Shown: positions 36,592 through 45,397, numbered from the stretch's first letter. The stretch: DNA of 64,000 bases from Nocardioides currus (GCF_003057875.1 NZ_PYXZ01000006.1:248001-312000); one strand, 5' to 3'. Program-made: numbers and translations. Notes: generated from the sequence alone by a model not told the origin.

Positions 36592-36629
36592 TCCCACGGA
36601 GGGCCGGCGCGGTCGCCTAGATTGCGGCC

Positions 36630-37490
36630 ATGTTGGTCTCCGAGCGCATCGGCCAGTTCTTCATGGACCACCCGGACAGTGGTCGCGACCGGCTCGAGTA
36701 CACCGAGTACGGCTCCGGCGACCACTGGGTGGTCCTGCTGCACGGGCAGCTGATGCCGCGCCGGATGCACCAGCCGCTGGCGCGCGCGATGGCGGCCGCC
36801 GGCCTGCACGTGGTGACGCTCGACCTGCTCGGTCACGGCCGCTCGGACCGACCGGCCGACCCGCTCGTCTACTCGATGTCGTTCTTCGCCGAGCAGGTCG
36901 TCGCCCTGCTCGACCACCTCGGCGCCGAGCGGGCGGTGGTCGGCGGCACCAGCCTCGGCGCCAACGTGTCGCTCGAGCTCGCCAGCGTGGCCCCGGAACG
37001 GGTCACGGGACTGGTCCTGGAGATGCCGGTCCTCGACAACGGGCTCGAGGCCGGTCTGATGGCCTTCGGGCCGCTTCTCTTCGCCGCCCGGTTCCTGCCG
37101 CTGACCGTGTCGGCCCTGCGCTGGGTGACCCGCCCGGTCCCGCGCGGGATCGTGCCGTTCTGGGCCGGCATCGCACTCGACACGTGCAACCAGCGCGCGG
37201 AGCCGATGGCGGCCGTCGTGCACGGCATCTTCTTCGGCCGGATCGCCCCGTCGGCGCGTGAGCGGCGCCGGATCACGGTGCCGGCCCTGGTCGTCGGCCA
37301 CCCGGCGGACCCGATCCACCCGGCCGCCGACGCGGCGATGGTCGCGGCCGAGATGCCCGACGCGACCTTCGTGCGCGCCCGCAGCATCCTCGAGTGGCGC
37401 TCGAGGCCCGAGCGCCTCACCGGGATCGCGGTCGACTTCGCCCTCGAGTGCTGGGAGACCCCGAAGCGCGCTCGGCGCCGGGCGACCTGA
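36630..37490 (+). CDS. Alpha/beta-fold hydrolase
   Basis: A 286-residue hydrolase. The oxyanion HGQLMPRRMHQ is near 37, the nucleophile elbow GGTSLGAN near 106 (Ser), and later residues supply a likely acid (HPADPIHP, about 228-235). The catalytic His is not obvious beyond the helical end. Substrate unknown; esterase or epoxide-type activity is possible. TAGATT lies 6 bases before the ATG (leaderless). Confidence 0.82.
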   Translation: MLVSERIGQFFMDHPDSGRDRLEYTEYGSGDHWVVLLHGQLMPRRMHQPLARAMAAAGLHVVTLDLLGHGRSDRPADPLVYSMSFFAEQVVALLDHLGAERAVVGGTSLGANVSLELASVAPERVTGLVLEMPVLDNGLEAGLMAFGPLLFAARFLPLTVSALRWVTRPVPRGIVPFWAGIALDTCNQRAEPMAAVVHGIFFGRIAPSARERRRITVPALVVGHPADPIHPAADAAMVAAEMPDATFVRARSILEWRSRPERLTGIAVDFALECWETPKRARRRAT

Positions 37491-37493
37491 GGC

Positions 37494-38768
37494 TCAACCT
37501 GCCGGCGGCGTCGACTTCCCGTCGGGGTCCTGCTCGCCGAGCCCGCCGACGAGCCCCTCGACCTTCATCGTGGAGTTGGACCGCTTCGAGACCAGGACGT
37601 AGCCCTGGTCGACGAAGACCACCCGGAACACGCCGTCCCCGATGTCCTCGACCCGGGTCGGCGCGTCCACGTTGACCCAGTCGGCGGTCTCGGCCCAGTG
37701 GAACTCGTCGTCGCCCGGGTCCACGCAGTCCCAGTCCTCCGGCTGGTCGAGCATCGTGCCTGCCGTCTCGCAGTCGCGCTCCTGCAGGGCGGTCAGGAAG
37801 CGCGTGGCCGCGAGCTCGTAGCCGTTGACGGTGCCGTCCTCGGAGCTCCAGGGGCGGATCACGAGCGCGGCCAGCACGAGTGCCGCGACGACGGCCCCGG
37901 CGGCGACGCCGGCCCAGACCTTCGTGCGGGATCCGGACGACCGCGGCGGCGCGGGCGTCGCCACCACGTCGCCGCGGACCGCTCCACCCAGGGCCGCGGC
38001 GAACGAGGTCACGTCGGGCCAGCGGTGCTCCCGGTCGGGCTCGAGCGCCGCCCGGACCACCCGCTCGACCTCGGGGGGTACGCCGCTCACCAGCTCCCCG
38101 AGGGCGGGCAGCGTGCCGTCGGGCGACCGGCGCGGCGGCGTACCGGTGATCAGGGCCCACGCGACCGCGCCGAGCCCGTAGACGTCGGCCCGTCCGTCGA
38201 GCGGCGCCGAGGGATCGGCCTGCTCCGGTGCGCCGTAGGCCGGGGTGCCGACGTGGAGGGTGGCGCCGGAGTCGGTCGTCAGCGCCTTGGCGACGCCGAG
38301 GTCGGCCACCAGCACGCGCCGGCTGCCGTCAGGGCGCGAGACGAACAGCAGGTTGGCGGGCTTGACGTCGCGGTGCACGATGCCCTGCGCGTGCAGGTCG
38401 GCCAGCCCGCGGGCCGCCTGCTCGACGACATCGACCAGCTCGTCGGGCGAGGGCCGGCGCCCGTCCGCGACCAGGTCGGCCGCGGAGCCGCCGTCGGCGA
38501 ACGTCATGACGAAGAAGGGGATGCCGTCGTCGGTGACCCCGACGTCGTGGACGCTGACGACGTGGTCGGAGCTGGCGCGGCGCAGCAGGCGCGACTCCTC
38601 GACGAACCGGGTGCGGATGTCGGCGTCCTGCGCCCAGTTGTCGGCCAGCGCCTTCACCGCGACGGGGGAGTCGAGCTCGTCGTCGTGGTAGAGCCACACC
38701 GACGCGAACCCACCGGCACCGAGGCGTCGCACGCGGCGGAGTCGCCCGAGATTCTCCGGAAAGGCCAC
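37494..38768 (-). CDS. Ser/Thr protein kinase with single membrane helix
   Basis: A 424-residue Hanks-type kinase. ATP-binding loop RRLGAGGFASVWLYHDDELDSPVAVK (Lys near 40), catalytic loop GIVHRDVKPANLLF near 125 and VLVADLGVAKAL, a DLG in place of DFG, near 143 are visible. One membrane helix (VWAGVAAGAVVAALVLAALVI, near 285) separates the kinase from a small extracellular domain of about 115 residues without PASTA repeats. GTG 38768 was chosen because CAGGCT lies 6 bases upstream. Its signal and targets are unknown; it is divergent from recO. Confidence 0.85.
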   Translation of the reverse strand: MAFPENLGRLRRVRRLGAGGFASVWLYHDDELDSPVAVKALADNWAQDADIRTRFVEESRLLRRASSDHVVSVHDVGVTDDGIPFFVMTFADGGSAADLVADGRRPSPDELVDVVEQAARGLADLHAQGIVHRDVKPANLLFVSRPDGSRRVLVADLGVAKALTTDSGATLHVGTPAYGAPEQADPSAPLDGRADVYGLGAVAWALITGTPPRRSPDGTLPALGELVSGVPPEVERVVRAALEPDREHRWPDVTSFAAALGGAVRGDVVATPAPPRSSGSRTKVWAGVAAGAVVAALVLAALVIRPWSSEDGTVNGYELAATRFLTALQERDCETAGTMLDQPEDWDCVDPGDDEFHWAETADWVNVDAPTRVEDIGDGVFRVVFVDQGYVLVSKRSNSTMKVEGLVGGLGEQDPDGKSTPPAG

Positions 38769-38812
38769 GCGTGCAGCCTGCCACGGGACCACCCATGGGG
38801 GAGAATGTCCGG

Positions 38813-39541
38813 GTGCCTCTCTATCGCGACGAGGCGATCGTGCTGCGCACCCACAAGCTGGGTGAGGCCGATCGCATCATCACCCTCCTCACCCGCCAGC
38901 ACGGCCGGGTGCGGGCGGTCGCGAAGGGCGTGCGTCGCACCACCTCCCGCTTCGGGTCCCGGCTCGAGCCGTTCACGCACGTCGACCTGCAGCTGGCCGA
39001 GGGTCGCAACCTCGACACCATCACGCAGGCCGAGACCCTCGACCCGTTCCACGCCCGGCTCGGCCTCGACTACGAGCGCTACACCGCCGGCACCGCGATG
39101 CTCGAGACCGCCGAGCGGCTGGTGACCGAGGAGAAGGAGCCCTCGGTCCAGCACTTCCTGCTCCTCGTCGGCGGGCTCCGCGCGATGTCCGGCACCGAGC
39201 ACGCGTCCGGCCAGGTCCTCGACTCCTACCTCCTGCGCTCGCTGGCCGTCTCCGGCTACGCCCCCTCCTTCGACCACTGCACGAGCTGCGGCGTCGAGGG
39301 TCCGCACCGGTTCTTCAACCCGTCGGCGGGCGGGGTGCTGTGCCAGATGTGCAAGCTCCCCGGCTCCGCGACCCCGGCGCAGGAGACGCTGCGGGTGCTG
39401 GCCGCGCTGCTGACCGGCGACTGGGAGTGCGTCCGGGCCACCGACCCGCGCCACCTGCGCGAGGCCAGCTCGCTGGTCGCGGCCTACCTCGCCTGGCACC
39501 TCGAGCGCGGGCTGCGCTCGATGGCGTACGTCGAACGCTGA
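38813..39541 (+). CDS. recO: DNA repair protein RecO
   Basis: A 242-residue recombination mediator of the RecFOR pathway that anneals and loads RecA on SSB-coated DNA. The OB-fold N terminus (YRDEAIVLRTHKLGEADRIITLLTRQHGRVRAVAKGVRR) is diagnostic. A zinc finger with HCTSCG and CQMCK lies near 157-181, and a helical C-terminal domain follows. GTG 38813 was chosen because GAGAAT lies 6 bases upstream. In actinomycetes it normally follows era; here a 6 kb block separates them. Confidence 0.93.
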   Translation: MPLYRDEAIVLRTHKLGEADRIITLLTRQHGRVRAVAKGVRRTTSRFGSRLEPFTHVDLQLAEGRNLDTITQAETLDPFHARLGLDYERYTAGTAMLETAERLVTEEKEPSVQHFLLLVGGLRAMSGTEHASGQVLDSYLLRSLAVSGYAPSFDHCTSCGVEGPHRFFNPSAGGVLCQMCKLPGSATPAQETLRVLAALLTGDWECVRATDPRHLREASSLVAAYLAWHLERGLRSMAYVER

Positions 39542-39556
39542 GCCGCCTCGTCTCCT

Positions 39557-39602
39557 GACGTCATGGCGGGTGGTCGCCCGGTCGACCACCGGCCATGACG
39601 TC
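39557..39602. repeat. Long inverted repeat between recO and uppS
   Basis: GACGTCATGGC (39557-39567) and GCCATGACGTC (39592-39602) are perfect 11-base arms. After one G-G mismatch, GGTGGTCG and CGACCACC add eight more pairs around a CCCGGT loop (39577-39582). The 46-base element can form a 20-position hairpin with one mismatch and carries TGACGTCA at its left end. It ends seven bases before the uppS -10 hexamer. It may be a terminator for recO, a mobile palindrome or an operator. Confidence 0.7.
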
Positions 39603-39621
39603 CGGCACTAGGCTGCCGGTC

Positions 39622-40398
39622 GTGACGCGAGAGGTGAGACCGCCGACGCCCCACCCGAGTGGCGCGCGGCCCCCCGCCGTACCCGCCGACCTCGTCCCGA
39701 GGCACGTGGCCATCGTGATGGACGGGAACGGGCGCTGGGCCAAGGAGCGCGGGCTCCCGCGCACGCGCGGCCACGAGGAGGGGGAGTCGTCGCTATTCGA
39801 CGTCGTCGAGGGCGCGATCGAGATCGGCGTGAAGGCGGTCTCGGCCTACGCGTTCTCGACCGAGAACTGGTCGCGCTCGCCCGACGAGGTGAAGTTCCTG
39901 ATGGGCTTCAACCGCGACGTGATCCGTCGCCGGCGCGACGAGATGCACGAGCTCGGCGTGCGCGTGCGGTGGGCCGGCCGCGCCCCCCGGCTGTGGAAGT
40001 CGGTGATCAAGGAGCTCAAGGTCGCGGAGGAGCTCACGAAGGACAACGACGTCTGCACGCTGACCATGTGCGTCAACTACGGCGGGCGCTCCGAGCTGGT
40101 CGACGCCGTGCGCGGCGTGGCCCGTGAGGTCGCCGCCGGGCGGATCAAGCCGGACAAGATCGACGAGCGGGTGATCGCCCGCCACCTCTACGTCCCCGAG
40201 CTCGCCGAGGCCGACATGATCTGGCGGACGTCGGGGGAGCAGCGGCTCTCCAACTTCATGCTGTGGCAGGCGGCGTACAGCGAGCTCGTCTTCACCGACG
40301 TGCTGTGGCCCGACGTCGACCGCCGCGACCTGTGGCGCGCGATCGAGGCCTACGCCGGGCGCGACCGGCGCTACGGCGGGGCCAAGCCGAACTTCTAG
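39622..40398 (+). CDS. uppS: Undecaprenyl/polyprenyl diphosphate synthase (cis)
   Basis: A 258-residue cis-prenyltransferase that makes the lipid carrier for peptidoglycan and other envelope polymers. VAIVMDGNGRWAKERGLPRTRGHEEG (about 29-54) is the substrate/metal signature, followed by AYAFSTENWSRS, LTMCVNYGGRSELVDAV near 150 and MIWRTSGEQRLSNFMLWQAAYSE near 201. GTG 39622 has TAGGCT 7 bases upstream (leaderless). The pair recO-uppS is the conserved actinobacterial order. Confidence 0.95.
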   Translation: MTREVRPPTPHPSGARPPAVPADLVPRHVAIVMDGNGRWAKERGLPRTRGHEEGESSLFDVVEGAIEIGVKAVSAYAFSTENWSRSPDEVKFLMGFNRDVIRRRRDEMHELGVRVRWAGRAPRLWKSVIKELKVAEELTKDNDVCTLTMCVNYGGRSELVDAVRGVAREVAAGRIKPDKIDERVIARHLYVPELAEADMIWRTSGEQRLSNFMLWQAAYSELVFTDVLWPDVDRRDLWRAIEAYAGRDRRYGGAKPNF

Positions 40399-40407
40399 GC
40401 CGAACTC

Positions 40408-40836
40408 CTAGGAGCAGCGCCGGCAGGTGCCGAAGATCTCCAGCGTGTGGGAGACGTCCGCATAGCCGTGCTCCGCGGCGATGCTGCGCGTCCAGCGCTC
40501 GACCGCGGGACCCTCAACCTCGATGGTCGCGCCGCACGAGCGGCAGACCAGGTGGTGGTGATGGGTCTCCGAGCACCGGCGGTAGATCGCCTCGCCGTCC
40601 TCGGTGCGGAGCATGTCGACCTCGCCGGCCTCGACCAGCGCGTTGAGGGTGCGGTAGACGGTCGCGAGCCCCACGGGCGTCGCACCCCGCCCCAGCAGGT
40701 CGTGGATGTCCTGCGCGGAGCGGAAGTCGTCGAAGGACGCCATCGCCTCCACCACCGCGGTGCGCTGCCGCGTCGGTCGCAGGGGTGTGCGCTCAGTGCT
40801 CGTCTTCTCAGTGCTCGTCTTCTCAGTGCTCGTCAT
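40408..40836 (-). CDS. zur: Zinc uptake regulator Zur (Fur family)
   Basis: A 142-residue Fur-fold repressor. The winged helix has TPLRPTRQRTAVVEAMASFDDFRSAQDIHDLL and VGLATVYRTLNALVEAGEVD. The dimer/zinc region has HHHHLVCRSCG near 91 and terminal CRRCS, the two structural CxxC pairs. Placement beside znuABC and recO-uppS-glyS identifies it as Zur (FurB), as in mycobacteria. The first residues are a TSTEK repeat encoded by a 15-base tandem repeat. Its start overlaps the end of the znuB gene by 14 bases, so it is transcribed with the transporter it controls. Confidence 0.9.
   Translation of the reverse strand: MTSTEKTSTEKTSTERTPLRPTRQRTAVVEAMASFDDFRSAQDIHDLLGRGATPVGLATVYRTLNALVEAGEVDMLRTEDGEAIYRRCSETHHHHLVCRSCGATIEVEGPAVERWTRSIAAEHGYADVSHTLEIFGTCRRCS
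40794..40834. repeat. 15-base tandem repeat at the zur start
   Basis: Two full copies and 11 bases of a third of CAGTGCTCGTCTTCT lie head to tail (40794-40834). They encode TSTEK repeats at the Zur N terminus. The last copy also encodes the final residues and stop of ZnuB, so the array looks like local duplication of the gene junction. Confidence 0.8.
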
Positions 40837-41839
40837 AGTGCTCTCCGTGGGGCGCGTGCCGGTGTCCGTCGTGCACGTAGTCGACGTGGTCGCCGTGCTG
40901 GACCGCCGGGTGACCGCAGTCGTCGCCGTGCTGGTGGGAGTGGTCCTCGGTCACGTCGTGCGAGTGGTCGGTCCCATCGGCGGGTACGGCGGGGAAGGGC
41001 GCCCGCAGGCGACGCCGGTGCCGCAGCCACACCCCGAGCGGCCAGGTCGAGGCGAACATCGCGAGGGCCAGCAGCACGATCGTCGGGCCGGGCGCCACGG
41101 TGGCGTGGACCGACAGCGCGGCGGACAGCAGGAGTCCGCCCACGGCGGCGACCACGCCGACGCCCATCGCGCCGGTCAGGGTGGTGCGGAAGGACCGCGC
41201 GAGCTGCTGGGACGTCGCGACCGGCACCACCATCAGGGCCGAGACGAGCAGGAGGCCGACCGTGCGCATCGCTACGGTCACGGTCACCGCGGCGAGCACG
41301 GCGACCAGCACGTTGTAGGCGCGCACCTGCAGGCCGGCCACCTTGGCGAACTCCGGGTCGGAGGCGACGGAGAACAGCTGCGGCAGCAGGCCGAGGGTGA
41401 CCGCGAGGATCACCACGGCCAGCGCCAGCGTGAACCACACGTCGCCGCCGCGGATGCTGGTGAGGGAGCCGAAGAGGTAGGAGTTGAGGCTGCTCGCGCC
41501 CTGGCCGTCGAGGCCGGTGATGAGCACGCCGCCGGCGAGCCCGCCGTAGAAGAGCAGCGCCAGCGCCACGTCGCCGTTGGTGTGGCCCTGCTCGCGGATC
41601 ACCTCGATCACGACGGCGCCGATGATCGCGACGACGACGGCGGTCCACGTGGGGGAGGTGCCGGTGAGCAGGCCCAGTGCGACGCCGGTGACGGCGATGT
41701 GGCCGATGCCGTCGCCGAGCAGGGCGAGCCGCTTCTGCACCAGGAAGGTGCCGATGGCGGGGGCAGCGAGCCCGGTGAACAGCGCGGCCAGCAGGGCGCG
41801 GTGCATGAAGTCGAGGCCGAGGAGGTCGATGAGATTCAT
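40823..41839 (-). CDS. znuB: Zinc ABC transporter permease ZnuB
   Basis: A 338-residue ABC-3 family permease with about eight to nine hydrophobic helices. It starts LLGLDFMHRALLAALFTGLAAPAIGTFLVQKRLALLGDGIGHIA, the conserved ABC-3 opening. LNSYLFGSLTSIRGGDVW near 117 and MRTVGLLLVSALMVVPVATSQQLARSF near 190 follow. The last 55 residues form a histidine-rich cytoplasmic tail (DHSHDVTEDHSHQHGDD...) not usual in ZnuB. It overlaps znuC (ATGA) and zur. Confidence 0.9.
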   Translation of the reverse strand: MNLIDLLGLDFMHRALLAALFTGLAAPAIGTFLVQKRLALLGDGIGHIAVTGVALGLLTGTSPTWTAVVVAIIGAVVIEVIREQGHTNGDVALALLFYGGLAGGVLITGLDGQGASSLNSYLFGSLTSIRGGDVWFTLALAVVILAVTLGLLPQLFSVASDPEFAKVAGLQVRAYNVLVAVLAAVTVTVAMRTVGLLLVSALMVVPVATSQQLARSFRTTLTGAMGVGVVAAVGGLLLSAALSVHATVAPGPTIVLLALAMFASTWPLGVWLRHRRRLRAPFPAVPADGTDHSHDVTEDHSHQHGDDCGHPAVQHGDHVDYVHDGHRHAPHGEHYDEH

Positions 41840-42624
41840 CGTCCGCCCTCCAGCGTGTCGAGCGGGGAGGCGACGTGGGGAGCGTGGTCGTGGTGCTCGG
41901 TCGTCGGGTGGTGGTGGAAGTGCACAGCCTCCTCCGACAGCGGCGGTCCGTCGTAGGCGATGCGGCCGTCGCGCAGGACCACGGCCCGGTCGACCAGTGG
42001 GGCGAGCGGACCGAGCTCGTGCGCGACCAGGACGACCGTCGCGCCGCGCTCGGACAGCGTGCGCAGGGCCGCGGCCAGCGCCTGCTGGTTGGGCAGGTCG
42101 ACGCCCGCGGTCGGCTCGTCGAGGAAGAACAGGTCGGGCTCGCCGGCCAGGGCGCGGGCGATCAGCGCGCGTTGCTGCTGGCCGCCACTCAGGGTCGAGA
42201 TGCCGTCGCCCGCGCGGTCGGCGAGCCCGACGACCTCGAGCGCGTCGGCGACGGCGCGACGGTCGGCCCGGCCCGGCGGTCGCAGCACGCGACGCCGGGT
42301 GAGGCGCCCGGACGCCACGACCTCGCGCACGCTGGCCGGGACCCCGCCGGCCGCGGTGGCGCGCTGGGGCACGAAGCCGATGCGCTGGCGCTGGTCGAAG
42401 TCGTCCAGCGGGGTGCCGAACAGCGCGACCGAGCCGGAGGTGAGGGGTCGCAGTCCGGTGAGGGCGCGGACGAGGGTGGACTTGCCGGAGCCGTTGGCGC
42501 CCATCAGGGCGAGGAACTCACCCTCGTGCACGCGCAGGGTGTTGCTGCGCAGCACGGGCCGGCCCCCGATGGCGACCGTGACGTCCCGGGCGTCGACGAC
42601 GACGGGCCCGTGCTCGTTCAGCAT
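41836..42624 (-). CDS. znuC: Zinc ABC transporter ATP-binding protein ZnuC
   Basis: A 262-residue ABC ATPase. Walker A GANGSGKSTL is near 40-49, Q-loop FVPQRATA near 89, signature LSGGQQQRALIARAL near 142 and Walker B DLFFLDEPTAGVD near 161. The C terminus is histidine-rich (AVHFHHHPTTEHHDHAPH), a feature of ZnuC proteins. It provides energy for zinc import through ZnuB. ATG 42624 overlaps the znuA stop by 7 bases. Confidence 0.92.
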   Translation of the reverse strand: MLNEHGPVVVDARDVTVAIGGRPVLRSNTLRVHEGEFLALMGANGSGKSTLVRALTGLRPLTSGSVALFGTPLDDFDQRQRIGFVPQRATAAGGVPASVREVVASGRLTRRRVLRPPGRADRRAVADALEVVGLADRAGDGISTLSGGQQQRALIARALAGEPDLFFLDEPTAGVDLPNQQALAAALRTLSERGATVVLVAHELGPLAPLVDRAVVLRDGRIAYDGPPLSEEAVHFHHHPTTEHHDHAPHVASPLDTLEGGR

Positions 42625-43553
42625 CCGCCGGCCTGCTGGAGGGCGGCGAGGTTCTGCTCCATGAGGGAAACGTAGTCGCTCCCGTCCTCGCCCTCGGCCG
42701 GGCCTTCGATCGGGTCGAGCACGGCCGTGGTGACGCCCGTGTCGGACGCCAGCGCGTCGGCCATCGCGGTCGAGGCCAGTCGCTCGGAGAAGACGGTGGT
42801 GATCCCGTCCTCGGCGATCAGGTCCTGGAGCCGCGCGATGACGGCGGGCGTGGGCTCCGCCTCGGGGCTCAGGCCCACGATGCTCTCGAAGTGCAGGCCG
42901 TAGCGCTCGAGGTAGCCGAACGCCTCGTGGGTGACGACCATCGTGGTCCGCTCGCAGGACGCCAGTCCGTCGGTGTACGCCGCGTCGAGGCCCTCGAGCC
43001 GCTCGCGCAGGTCGGCGGCGTTGGCCGCGTAGGTGTCGGCGCCCTCCGGATCGGACTCGGTCAGCGCCTCGGCCACCGCGTCGGCGAGGTCGGCCATCAG
43101 CAGCGGGTCCTGCCAGAAGTGCGGGTCGTGGTCTCCGTGGTCGTGGCCCTCCTCCGACTCCTCCGTGTGCCCGGTCCCGTCCGTCTCCTCGTGGTCGTGC
43201 TCCTCGGCGTCGCGCAGGTGCACGTCGTCGGCCGCGTCGACCGTGATGCCGGTGGCGACGTTGGCCACGGCCTCGTCGACGGCGGGCTGGAAGTCGTGCT
43301 CGAAGACGACGACGTCGGCGCGGTCGAGCGCGGCCGTCTCGGCGATGCCGAGCTCGAGGTCGTGCGGCTCTGCGCCCGGCGCAGTCAGTCCGGTGACCTC
43401 CCAGGCGTCGCCGCCGACCTGCTCGGTCACCCACTGCAGCGGGAAGAACGCGGCGGCCGCCTCGTGCTCGGCGCCGGAGGCGTCCGAGGAACCACCGCAC
43501 CCCGTGAGCAGCAGCGGGGCGATGGCGAGAGCGGCGACGGTGCGGATGAACAT
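42618..43553 (-). CDS. znuA: Zinc ABC transporter substrate-binding lipoprotein ZnuA
   Basis: A 311-residue cluster A-I binding protein. The signal has the lipobox PLLLTGCGGS (Cys 19). Zinc ligands are in PGAEPHDLELG (His near 64), HDPHFWQDP after the acidic/His loop (about 145), THEAFGYLERYG (about 210), and the final acidic residue near 285. A His/Asp/Glu-rich loop (HDHEETDGTGHTEESEEGHDHGDH, interrupted here) is typical of zinc importers. It lies under tandem Zur boxes, with a leaderless start at 43553. Confidence 0.92.
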   Translation of the reverse strand: MFIRTVAALAIAPLLLTGCGGSSDASGAEHEAAAAFFPLQWVTEQVGGDAWEVTGLTAPGAEPHDLELGIAETAALDRADVVVFEHDFQPAVDEAVANVATGITVDAADDVHLRDAEEHDHEETDGTGHTEESEEGHDHGDHDPHFWQDPLLMADLADAVAEALTESDPEGADTYAANAADLRERLEGLDAAYTDGLASCERTTMVVTHEAFGYLERYGLHFESIVGLSPEAEPTPAVIARLQDLIAEDGITTVFSERLASTAMADALASDTGVTTAVLDPIEGPAEGEDGSDYVSLMEQNLAALQQAGGC

Positions 43554-43589
43554 GAGAATGATTCTCGATCAATTGAGAATCGTTGTCAA
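43553..43589. promoter_or_regulatory. Two Zur boxes and the znuA promoter
   Basis: A perfect 13-base palindrome, GAGAATGATTCTC (43554-43566), and a second box, TTGAGAATCGTTGTCAA (43573-43589), resemble the actinobacterial Zur operator TGATAAT-type consensus. On the minus strand TTGACA (43589-43584), a 17-base spacer and GAGAAT (43566-43561) form a promoter; the ATG follows after 7 bases. Zur bound with zinc would cover the -35, the -10 and the start codon. Confidence 0.82.
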
Positions 43590-43613
43590 AGTGGTGGGCG
43601 ATACGCTGCCGGG

Positions 43614-43934
43614 GTGCTGGTCGTCTCCCGCTTCCGTGTGTCCGCTGCCGACGCCGACGCTTTCCGGCGGGACATCGAGGTCGCGCACGCGGCCCTCGCC
43701 GACCGGCCGGGCTACGAGCAGGGCACGCTCGGTCGCAACGTCGACGACCCCGAGCTGTGGGTGCTCGCCACCCGGTGGGAGCACGTCGGCGCCTACCGGC
43801 GCGCCCTGTCGTCGTACGACGTGAAGCTCCACGCCGTGCCCCTCCTGAGCCGGGCGCTCGACGAGCCGAGCGCCTACGAGGTGGTCGAGCCCGACACCGA
43901 CCTCAATGTGGCCGAACCCCGCGCACTAGGCTGA
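43614..43934 (+). CDS. Antibiotic biosynthesis monooxygenase-like protein
   Basis: A 106-residue ABM-fold (dimeric alpha-beta barrel) protein: VVSRFRVSAADADAFRRDIEVAHAALADRPGYEQGTLGR, then WVLATRWEHVGAYRRALSSYDVK. Family members include monooxygenases and heme-related enzymes; the substrate is unknown. GTG 43614 has TACGCT 6 bases upstream (leaderless). Its promoter lies next to the Zur boxes of znuA, so zinc control is possible. Confidence 0.75.
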   Translation: MLVVSRFRVSAADADAFRRDIEVAHAALADRPGYEQGTLGRNVDDPELWVLATRWEHVGAYRRALSSYDVKLHAVPLLSRALDEPSAYEVVEPDTDLNVAEPRALG

Positions 43935-43996
43935 TCCCCCGATCGTCGTCCTGACCGGCAGCCAGCCGGCCAGCCCACCACCGAAGGACTCAGCTC

Positions 43997-45397
43997 GTGC
44001 CGAAAGCCGCTCCGACCGCCCTCGACAACGTCGTCTCGCTCGCCAAGCGTCGAGGTTTCGTCTACCCCTGCGGCGAGATCTACGGCGGCACGAAGTCGGC
44101 CTGGGACTACGGCCCGCTCGGTGTGGAGCTGAAGGAGAACATCAAGCGGCAGTGGTGGAAGTTCATGGTCACCCGTCGCGAGGACGTCGTCGGCCTCGAC
44201 TCCAGCGTGATCCTGCCGACCCGCACCTGGGAGGCCTCGGGCCACCTCAAGACGTTCAGCGACCCGCTGACCGAGTGCCAGTCGTGCCACAAGCGGTTCC
44301 GCGAGGACCACCTGCAGGAGGACTTCGCAGCCAAGAAGGGCATCGACAACCCCGACGACGTCGACATCAACGAGTCGGTCGCCTGCCCCAACTGCGGCAC
44401 GCGCGGCGCGTGGACCGAGCCGCGCAACTTCAACATGATGCTCAAGACCTACCTCGGCGTCATCGAGGACGAGTCCGGCCTCCACTACCTGCGGCCCGAG
44501 ACCGCGCAGGGCATCTTCCTCAACTTCGCCAACATCGTGACCTCGAGCCGGCAGAAGCCGCCGTTCGGCATCGCCCAGATGGGCAAGAGCTTCCGCAACG
44601 AGATCACGCCCGGCAACTTCATCTTCCGCACCCGCGAGTTCGAGCAGATGGAGATGGAGTTCTTCGTCAAGCCGGGCGAGGACGACACGTGGTTCCAGTA
44701 CTGGATCGAGGAGCGCACGCGCTGGTACGTCGACCTCGGCATCAACCCCGACAACCTGCGCCACTACGAGCACCCGACCGAGAAGCTGTCGCACTACTCG
44801 AAGGGCACGACCGACATCGAGTACCGCTTCGGGTTCTCGGGCCGTGACTTCGAGGAGCTCGAGGGCATCGCCAACCGCACGGACTTCGACCTCAAGCAGC
44901 ACGCCGAGTTCTCCGGCAAGGACCTGTCGTACTACGACCAGGCCAACGACGAGCGCTACGTGCCCTACGTCATCGAGCCGGCGGCCGGTCTCACCCGCAG
45001 CCTGATGGCGTTCCTGATCGACGCCTACACCGAGGACGAGGCGCCCAACACCAAGGGCGGCGTCGACAAGCGGGTCGTGCTCAAGCTCGACCCGCGCCTC
45101 GCGCCGGTCAAGGTCGCGGTGCTGCCGCTGAGCCGCAACGCCGACCTCTCGCCCAAGGCGAAGGCGCTCTCGGCCGAGCTGCGCGAGAACTGGAACGTCG
45201 AGTTCGACGACTCCGGCGCCATCGGTCGTCGCTACCGCCGCCAGGACGAGATCGGGACCCCGTTCTGCGTGACCGTCGACTTCGAGACCCTGGAGGACGA
45301 CGCCGTCACCGTGCGCGAGCGCGACACGATGAGCCAGGAGCGCGTCAGCCTCGACGGCATCAGCCGCTACTTCGCCGAGAAGCTCCTCGGCTGCTGA
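43997..45397 (+). CDS. glyS: Glycyl-tRNA synthetase (alpha2 type)
   Basis: A 466-residue class II synthetase, the single-chain type found in actinomycetes. Motifs: [29 protein letters not shown] (about 12-40), the zinc-like CQSCHKRF and CPNCGTRG (about 94-137), [12 protein letters not shown] near 163, [25 protein letters not shown] near 197 and the anticodon-binding end [18 protein letters not shown]. It charges tRNA-Gly. GTG 43997 is the likely start. Part of the recO-uppS-zur-glyS order. No T-box was seen. Confidence 0.95.
   Translation: MPKAAPTALDNVVSLAKRRGFVYPCGEIYGGTKSAWDYGPLGVELKENIKRQWWKFMVTRREDVVGLDSSVILPTRTWEASGHLKTFSDPLTECQSCHKRFREDHLQEDFAAKKGIDNPDDVDINESVACPNCGTRGAWTEPRNFNMMLKTYLGVIEDESGLHYLRPETAQGIFLNFANIVTSSRQKPPFGIAQMGKSFRNEITPGNFIFRTREFEQMEMEFFVKPGEDDTWFQYWIEERTRWYVDLGINPDNLRHYEHPTEKLSHYSKGTTDIEYRFGFSGRDFEELEGIANRTDFDLKQHAEFSGKDLSYYDQANDERYVPYVIEPAAGLTRSLMAFLIDAYTEDEAPNTKGGVDKRVVLKLDPRLAPVKVAVLPLSRNADLSPKAKALSAELRENWNVEFDDSGAIGRRYRRQDEIGTPFCVTVDFETLEDDAVTVRERDTMSQERVSLDGISRYFAEKLLGC

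Noticed and set aside
43935..43996. T-box ahead of glyS
   Set aside because: The gap is only about 60 bases and lacks the T-box stem and specifier loop.
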